Assembly: GCA_029582165.1 (NCBI GenBank)
Contig: CM055874.1
Coordinates: 4,848,114-4,912,113 of the forward strand
Source of the DNA: Portulaca oleracea
Taxonomy: Eukaryota > Streptophyta > Magnoliopsida > Caryophyllales > Portulacaceae
Direction of reading: 5' to 3'
DNA length: 64,000 bases
Shown: positions 58,901 through 64,000 of the stretch, one piece after another
Position numbering within the stretch: position 1 is the first letter of the stretch
Layout of the letters: every line of letters begins with the position of its first letter
The notes under the pieces: model-generated
What the model was told of the DNA's origin: nothing
The model's database searches: none
What the model saw: the letters and a program-made list of their open reading frames with translations, nothing else
Program-made: the position numbers and the translations under genes

Positions 58901-59426
58901 GATAAAATTGCTCTAATACCCAATTGAATACATGAACTAAATTCCACGAATAAACAATCCAATAGTTAAAATATAGGGGGAAATGAAAGAAATAGAAGGG
59001 GGGGAATCACCTGGACATCGACACATTTGAGATTGAGAATGGTGGAACCCTTCTTCTGAGCAACTTCAATGCTCCTGGACGCCCCAGAACTGATCGAAGC
59101 CGATATCTCAGCTTCCTAAAACATCCCAAAATAACATCACCAAGAATAGAATACCAAGCAAGATTGAATTTTGAAAATAGCAAACGAAGCAAAGCAGGAG
59201 AACAATCGAGCAATTGGGTTTGAGGTTGACGATAAAAGAGCGCATAAGAAAACGAGGGTGAAATCCAATTTTTATGGGTAGTTAGAGATGGGGAGAAAGA
59301 AAGGACCTTTTCGAGGTCGATTAAAGGAGCAACAATGGAGACGAATTGTTGGAGAGAAATGGGTGAAGGCTTCTTGCTGTTCTTTCCTGCGTTCATGGCG
59401 TCGCCTGTGTGCTGTTTCTTGTTCAT
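52924..59426 (-). CDS. IGHMBP2/SMUBP2-like (Upf1-like SF1B) DNA/RNA helicase, 15 exons
   Basis: Exons (minus): 59426-59307, 59115-59011, 57306-57238, 56627-56538, 56427-56344, 56033-55869, 55686-55499, 55219-55147, 54908-54855, 54733-54476, 54392-54186, 54097-53994, 53726-53582, 53349-53215, 53100-52924; 1974 nt, 657 residues. The N-terminal oligonucleotide-binding (1B-like) region has [20 protein letters not shown]. Helicase motifs: Q motif around LDHSQKD (211), Walker [10 protein letters not shown] (229-237), Ia [18 protein letters not shown] (386-390), [12 protein letters not shown] (410-418), QYRM (452-455), [27 protein letters not shown]. An ATP-driven 5'-3' helicase on DNA or RNA by family. 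It lacks the R3H and zinc-finger tail of animal IGHMBP2, like its Arabidopsis relative (At2g03270, from memory). Intron 2 carries a solo LTR, and the intron 6 acceptor follows an unusual T18 tract. Confidence 0.97.
55697..55714. repeat. A18/T18 tract at the acceptor of helicase intron 6
   Basis: 18 A on the plus strand, T18 on the transcribed strand, ending 10 bases before exon 7; the acceptor reads GAAG. Confidence 0.9.
57523..58760 (+). mobile_element. Solo LTR (1238 bp) in helicase intron 2
   Basis: TGTAGACACCGG at the left and GGGGTCTACA at the right (TGTAGAC/GTCTACA short inverted ends), flanked by the 5-bp target duplication GGTAC (57518-57522, 58761-58765). TATA-like CTATAAA boxes at 57770 and 57817 fit plus orientation. 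Contains six copies of AAACCCGTCTGGGTT, three in each orientation. The large size and TGTAGAC tip suggest Ty3/gypsy (Tat/Ogre-like), which is an inference. Confidence 0.88.
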
Positions 59427-60733
59427 AGGAATAGGATGAGTGGATGACAGAGAGAAAGAGTAGTCAACCTGGAACTGGAAGTGTACCTACCCAGACACCC
59501 AGAAACAAAAACTTGGGCAAAAACAGTCGAGAGTGAGAGTGAGCAGTGTCCATTGGCATTGCAGACCTGCTGCAATTTTTTAGGAAAAAAAAGAAAAGGA
59601 AAAATCAAAATGAAATAGTAGTGTCTCCGTGCATTATATTTGTCCATTTATCTAACTTGAGAAAGACCAATACATATTGAGAATTGAGGTAAAAAATTTG
59701 TAATTTACCCCAACTACCCCTACTTTGAAGATAATAATTATTGGAATTGTAGAAAGCGATAAACGAATCTATTAATTAGGGGTAGAAAACAAATTATAGT
59801 TATTGAAATTGTAAATATGATAAATATTTTGAGACAAAAAAATTAGGTAAAAGAACAAATAATTTGGGACGGAGTCAAAAATTCATAACTTGAAACTAAT
59901 CAAGGAATATATTCTTCACTTACAATATTGCCCGCAATCAAGCCAAACTGGACCGAAAAGTAATGTGATTGTAGGGCTATTGTATTTATAGCTATAGAAT
60001 TGAAAGGTACCATTGTGGCTATGATTTGTTCAAAAAGTTGATGAGAGATGTCATATGTTTGCTAAAATTGATCTAAAGAGAATAAGATTATTTTAGTGTA
60101 TTTTGCGGATTCCAAGTTTTTTATTAAGTGGCTGTTGGATGGCCTTTCGGTTATTTTGATTGAATTTCGGTGAAGTATGTATAAAAAGATAAAAATATCA
60201 TTTATTCAATGCATGTCTGTTTTTATGGCTCGTCTAGACTGGACTAGGTGATCAATAAAAATCCCAAGTTTTCAGTAAAATATTGACCACTTAAGTTCTT
60301 CCTCTTTTGTATTGGACGATCTCAATCAACACTAGCGTCAAAGTTGAACATTATTGAATGCATCGAGTTTAAAACAACCCGGGTGTGGAAATTCCAAGAG
60401 GATAAATTGTTGCTTATTCAACTTGATTTCTTGCTGGACGAGCTAATCCTAACCAAAACCTCTATATCACCTCATATTTTGTGCAAATCGATTGAGTGAG
60501 AGATCATAGCTAGGAGGCCTCTCTGTACTAGATTCGGCCAACCTAATCTCCAGCCTCTTTGAGCTCGCTTCCTTGTCACCCCACATATTGTGCAGAATGA
60601 TTAGAATGGATAAGCAGGCAGGTCTAGGAAAAGTAAAATTAGGAGGGATAGGGAAAGGAGAGAGTAGTTTCTGAATTATTTCATAACTAACAAATACTCG
60701 CGCGTTTAAATAAAAAAAAAAATCAAACCGTGT
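59427..60733. other. Helicase upstream region and spacer
   Basis: No further gene. A one-sided Stowaway end (TTTGGGACGGAG) at about 59863-59874. Confidence 0.45.
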
Positions 60734-60758
60734 TGACATGAATCTATTGACACATAAA
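60734..60758 (+). repeat. 25-bp direct repeat, left copy
   Basis: TGACATGAATCTATTGACAC then ATAAA, repeated exactly at 61369-61393 on the other side of the Cassandra element. Confidence 0.9.
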
Positions 60759-60767
60759 TGTTGTGAA

Positions 60768-61364
60768 CTTCAACTCTAAATTCAAGGATTGTTGACTGAC
60801 CCCACAAATCACCATGAGTCTTTCTAGCGTGCTTCGTCCTCGCTCACACGCTGTCTGGGAAAACTTCACAGGAGGTCACTCATCCTGAGACTACTCCCAG
60901 CCAAGCACGCTTAATTGAAGAGTTCTCAGCGGATGGGCTACCATAAAAGAAGGTGCACCTTGGTGTGCCACAATCCCCTTCAGAATCTTTGTCCCGCTAG
61001 GTGACTGCCCATGGATCTCCCGTCCACTAGCGCATCTCACGGTCGCGGGTTGGCTCTGATACATTCTGTAACGCCCCGGCCCTCTCGGGTCGCGAACATT
61101 ACCGGGAACGACTTCAAGGATTGCTGACTGGCCCTATAAATCACCACGAGTCTTTCCAGCGTGCTTCGTCCTCACTCACACGCTGCCTGAGAAAACTCCC
61201 AGGAGGTCACCCATCCTGAAACTACTCTCAGCCAAACACGCTTAACTAAGAAGTTCCCAACGGATGGGTTACCATAAAAGGTGTACCTTGGTGATATAAA
61301 TAATCATTTTAATCCTTTTAAGCTACACTTAACTATATATCCGGGTATTCACAAATTCCTTACA
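60768..61364 (-). mobile_element. Cassandra-type TRIM retrotransposon
   Basis: A complete LTR at 61067-61364 (298 bp) reads on the minus strand from TGTAAGGAATTTG to GGGGCGTTACA. On the minus strand it contains 5S rRNA-like sequence (61198-61270: AGGATGGGTGACCTCCTGGG as in the end of 5S, and GTTAAGCGTG as in box A region). Right after it (minus) comes TGTATCAGAGCC, close to the tRNA-Met primer site TGGTATCAGAGC. A second, truncated LTR copy lies at about 60768-60985. No coding region. The 5S-bearing LTR is the defining trait of Cassandra. Confidence 0.85.
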
Positions 61365-61393
61365 GTAATGACATGAATCTATTGACACATAAA

Positions 61394-61619
61394 GGGTTGT
61401 ATATAAATAAGTATTTATACAGTGGTTCCCTTAAACTCTGAAAAAACGTGATTGGTGGTCTGTGAGTTTTTTCACCTTGAGGGTTTGGACTATCAGGAGT
61501 CTTTCAACCTAATGGTGAAACCAACTACAATGTGGGTAGTACTAATTAAGCATTTCTATATCTTGTAATCAAGTTATTTACCAACTTATTGTGAAGAATG
61601 TCTTTTTTCAGGGTGACCT
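61394..61619. other. Spacer, nothing recognised
   Basis: No supported feature. Confidence 0.4.
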
Positions 61620-61824
61620 TATAAAGGACGTTTAAATGACTTGGTCACACCTTCATCTATCCTAATTTTATCACACATGTCCCCAAACTCAATAAAACAC
61701 TCTATGGTTTTAAATAAGCTCCTCAGCTTCGTTTCATATGTTCATAGATTTTCTTCTCTTCTTGGGCCTCTTTATAGCAACTTGAGTCTTCCATTTTTAT
61801 ATATTGTAAACTCGGTAGCATTCT

Positions 61825-62022
61825 CATTCTTCTTCTCTATGTTGATGTTTTCATCTTCACTGAAGGCTCTCTTGTCCTCCTACATCACATCATTCTTCTT
61901 CTCTATGTTGATGTTATCATCTTCACCGAAAGCTCACTTGTCCTCCTACATCACATCATTCTTCTTCTCTATGTTGATGTTATCATCTTCACCGAAAGCT
62001 CTCCTGTCCTCCTACATCACAT
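61825..62022 (+). repeat. 66-bp tandem repeat, three copies
   Basis: Units start at 61825, 61891 and 61957 (CATTCTTCTTCTCTATGTTG onward), each 22 codons and differing by a few bases. Confidence 0.95.
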
Positions 62023-62114
62023 TATTCGTCTTCTCTCTACCCAGTTTTCTTTGAAGGACCTTAGAGATATTAATTACTTTATTGGGGTTAAGGTGGCGCA
62101 TACTTTAGAGTTCT

Positions 62115-62141
62115 CCTCCCTCCCTCCCTCCCTCCCTCCCT

Positions 62142-62187
<46 letters not shown>
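62115..62187. repeat. (TCCC)n(TC)n compound microsatellite
   Basis: About nine CTCC units followed by about eighteen CT units. Confidence 0.95.
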
Positions 62188-62190
<3 letters not shown>

Positions 62191-62341
62191 CAAATATGTC
62201 CAAGAACATCTTTCTCGTTTTAATCTTGACAAACTTAAGCCTGTGCGCATCCCGCTTCCATCTAGAGCAACATTGTCCCTTCAAGATGGTGAGTTGTTGG
62301 CAACTCCCTCCACCTATAGAAGCATGGTTGGTGCTTTATAG

Positions 62342-63255
62342 TATTTAATTATGACTAGGCTAGAAGCATGGTTGGGCTCACTAGGGTTGGGTACCAGCTA
62401 GAAATGGGGATGAGAGGAAATGTTTACCTATAATGGATAATAGTGCGAGGAGAGGCAGGGCCCGAGGGGTGGGACGCATGATGGGGACAGGGAATATATC
62501 CCCCGTCCTCGGACCGCTATCTTGTCATTCCTATATGGTAAGAGACTTCTTTTAAAGAATTGATTTTGATATTATAGTTTCCCAAAAAAGCTAATGTGGT
62601 TCATGTACAACAATTAGTTAAACTGCTATATATTATATTATCAATCAAACACCTTTAAAATATAGTATAATAATATATTGGACCTTTAATCTACACTGCA
62701 CAAACCTATGCTAAAACCCAAAACAAAAATCATTTATGAATTAAATAATTAATTACAAATAACAAGCCCTAAAATCCAACCTATAAATCTAAATTTCAAA
62801 CCAACGCTAAAAAGGTTAAAAGTACAAATATACATATATACATGATACGATTAACATTAAAAAATAAGCGAAATTTATATTTTAATTTAAATGTGCATGG
62901 TTAATAATTTGTTGCACTACTAATTTGTCAGTCACCTCTTATATATATACGTTAGTTTTGTTATCCGCTTTATAGGTACATAATTAAAAAGTTATCAACA
63001 AAATAAACAACTTACACATTTTAAAAAAAAAAATTAAAAGTTGCAAAGTTTTGAAGATGCATCCATCCACATTAGTTTGACCTGGGAAGGGGCAAGTTCA
63101 TTTACAACATACATGCCCACATTATATATTAGACCTCCAGCTAGTTGTTGACATGTATTCCAATTGCTATAGTGGAACCCTAATTATTTCCTGCTTCCAT
63201 ATCGTGCTAACAAGTAATTAATTAAGATTCCTTAAAGAAACTAAAATATCAAGCT
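62342..63255. other. Intergenic, nothing recognised
   Basis: AT-rich with no supported ORF; end of it is the promoter region of the next gene. Confidence 0.5.
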
Positions 63256-63263
63256 TATATAAG
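63256..63263 (+). promoter_or_regulatory. TATA box of the extensin-like gene
   Basis: TATATAAG, 79 bases before the ATG at 63342, a normal distance for a plant promoter with a short leader. Confidence 0.65.
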
Positions 63264-63341
63264 AGCCAAAATGCTAGGGCTTTTCCAATCAAACTCAATA
63301 CTTGATTAGCACACTTAACTGTAAAGGCTCTCTCCCTAACC

Positions 63342-64000
63342 ATGGCTCTTCTTCATTTGTCCCTTGTTCTATTGTCAATCTTAGCTGTTTCTTCTGCAAG
63401 TGACTACTATGGTTACACTCCAACGACTCCATCACCCACATACAAGAGCCCCGCCTACGCTCCATCACCCAAATACAAGAGCCACGCTACAAAACCCCAT
63501 CATACACCCCATCCCCATCATACAAGAAGCCGGTCTTGTGTATCCGCCGAGGTGCATGCCTACACTCCATCTAAATCATACAACTCACGGTCCACAGTGC
63601 ATACTCTCCATCACCGTGTACAAGGCACTGCTTACACCCGGCACCCGTGTACAAGTCACCCGCCTACACCCCATCACGGTTTACACTCCATCATCACCGA
63701 TCTACTCCCATCTCGGTGTAATGGTACCCGTTTACACCTCGGCACCGTATACAAGTCGCCCGCCTACACTCCATCACTGTTTACTCCATCATCACGATCT
63801 ACTCCCCATCTCCGGTGTACAAAACACCCGTTTACACCCCGACACCAGTGTACAAGTCACCCGCCTACACCCCATCACCCGTCTACTCCCCATCACCTGT
63901 TTACTCTCCATCACCAGTCTACACTCCATCACCAGTTTATTCCCATCTCCAGTGTACACTCCATCACCATTTACTCCCATCTCCGATGTACACTCCATCT
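63342..64000 (+). CDS. Extensin-like proline-rich cell wall protein, incomplete, frame slips
   Basis: The ATG opens a signal peptide (MALLHLSLVLLSILAVSSA) and then SDYYGYTPTTPSPTYKSPAY and APSPKYKS, the YTPSP/YKSPAY repeats of short extensins or repetitive proline-rich proteins that are cross-linked in the cell wall. From about 63490 on, the same repeats recur in changing frames: VYKSPAYTPS is in frame near 63746 but elsewhere the unit is read as CTSHPPTPHH. Several repeats lack one C of a CCC run (for instance TTCCCATCTCC versus CCCCATCTCC). The frame from the ATG happens to stay open to the window end. Either this is a pseudogene or the sequence has indel errors in a repetitive C-rich region. 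It continues past the window. Confidence 0.7.
   Translation, partial: MALLHLSLVLLSILAVSSASDYYGYTPTTPSPTYKSPAYAPSPKYKSHATKPHHTPHPHHTRSRSCVSAEVHAYTPSKSYNSRSTVHTLHHRVQGTAYTRHPCTSHPPTPHHGLHSIITDLLPSRCNGTRLHLGTVYKSPAYTPSLFTPSSRSTPHLRCTKHPFTPRHQCTSHPPTPHHPSTPHHLFTLHHQSTLHHQFIPISSVHSITIYSHLRCTLH

Larger units (their letters stand above)
61620..62341 (+). pseudogene. Ty1/copia reverse transcriptase fragment with internal triplication
   Basis: One frame reads LLLYVDVIIFTESSPVLLHH, then TQFSLKDLRDINYFIGVKVA, HKYVQEHLSRF, ATLSLQDGELL, STYRSMVGAL: the order of copia RT from the YVDD box onward. The second catalytic Asp is Val here (YVDV). The box region is repeated three times as a 66-bp unit (61825-62022). 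A (TCCC)n(CT)n tract (62115-62187) is inserted and, remarkably, keeps the frame. Upstream text is frameshifted. Confidence 0.8.

Noticed and set aside
60467..60739. 90-codon minus frame as a gene
   Set aside because: No recognisable domain, no splice context, next to Cassandra repeats.
61641..62054. 137-codon frame resembling a repeated multi-membrane protein
   Set aside because: Wrong frame of the copia RT triplication; the hydrophobic repeats come from the CTT/TCT-rich unit.
63792..63998. 68-codon minus frame of repeated Met-Gly-Ser type
   Set aside because: Antisense of the extensin repeats.
1..64000. CRISPR arrays, rRNA or tRNA genes, prokaryotic operons
   Set aside because: None seen; the only rRNA-like sequence is the 5S-derived part of Cassandra LTRs, and tRNA-like boxes belong to SINE-like repeats.

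Overview
The window reads as nuclear DNA of a flowering plant, most likely a eudicot. It is AT-rich, its genes have GT-AG introns, and the spaces between genes are full of plant transposons (Stowaway and Tourist MITEs, copia and gypsy LTRs, Cassandra TRIMs, LINE and SINE remains). The gene families are plant ones: CDPK, UGT88-like glycosyltransferase, remorin, CYP81-like P450, NF-YA, plant guanylate kinase, plant mobile domain. The many Stowaway copies with CTCCCTCCGT-type ends hint at Caryophyllales, but that is only an impression.

Layout. 1-12.6 kb is a transposon field: a minus-strand gypsy LTR and a LINE reverse-transcriptase scrap, a 1.38-kb long-inverted-repeat element with a Tourist MITE inside it, a LINE-like 3' end with an unidentified ORF, two SINE-like pieces, and a clean solo copia LTR with target duplication TATAG. 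12.65-16.86 kb holds a seven-exon CDPK gene on the minus strand, with an intronless UGT gene lying on the plus strand inside its third intron. 17.1-22 kb holds a perfect hairpin in the CDPK leader, a 914-bp TIR element between 190-bp direct repeats, a Tourist element, and a Pack-MULE-like element carrying a decayed piece of the chloroplast calcium-sensing receptor gene CAS. 22.4-23.1 kb is a two-exon remorin gene. 24.7-25.8 kb is a plant-mobile-domain pseudogene. 26.2-29.8 kb is a CYP81-like P450 whose two exons do not join in frame as given.

30.7 kb has a copia gag scrap. 33.0-35.1 kb is a ten-exon guanylate kinase gene. 36.6-37.1 kb is a second copy of the LINE-like 3' end seen at 7.3 kb. 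40.1-42.6 kb is a four-exon NF-YA gene (minus). 44.0-45.0 kb is a decayed Cassandra element split by a Stowaway MITE. 51.2-51.8 kb is a small one-exon gene for a 69-residue membrane protein with a clear TATA box. It converges on a 15-exon IGHMBP2/Upf1-like helicase gene (minus, 52.9-59.4 kb) whose second intron carries a 1.24-kb solo LTR. 60.7-62.4 kb has a second Cassandra copy and a copia reverse-transcriptase fragment with its catalytic box triplicated. The window ends inside an extensin-like cell-wall protein gene with slipped reading frames.

Exon boundaries for CDPK, guanylate kinase, NF-YA, remorin and helicase were worked out by hand from splice sites and frame, and each set sums to an intact ORF (533, 402, 215, 208 and 657 residues). 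The genes do not form a pathway. Functionally the window mixes calcium signalling, specialised metabolism (UGT, P450), nucleotide and nucleic-acid metabolism, transcription and cell wall. No rRNA or tRNA gene and no CRISPR array was seen.
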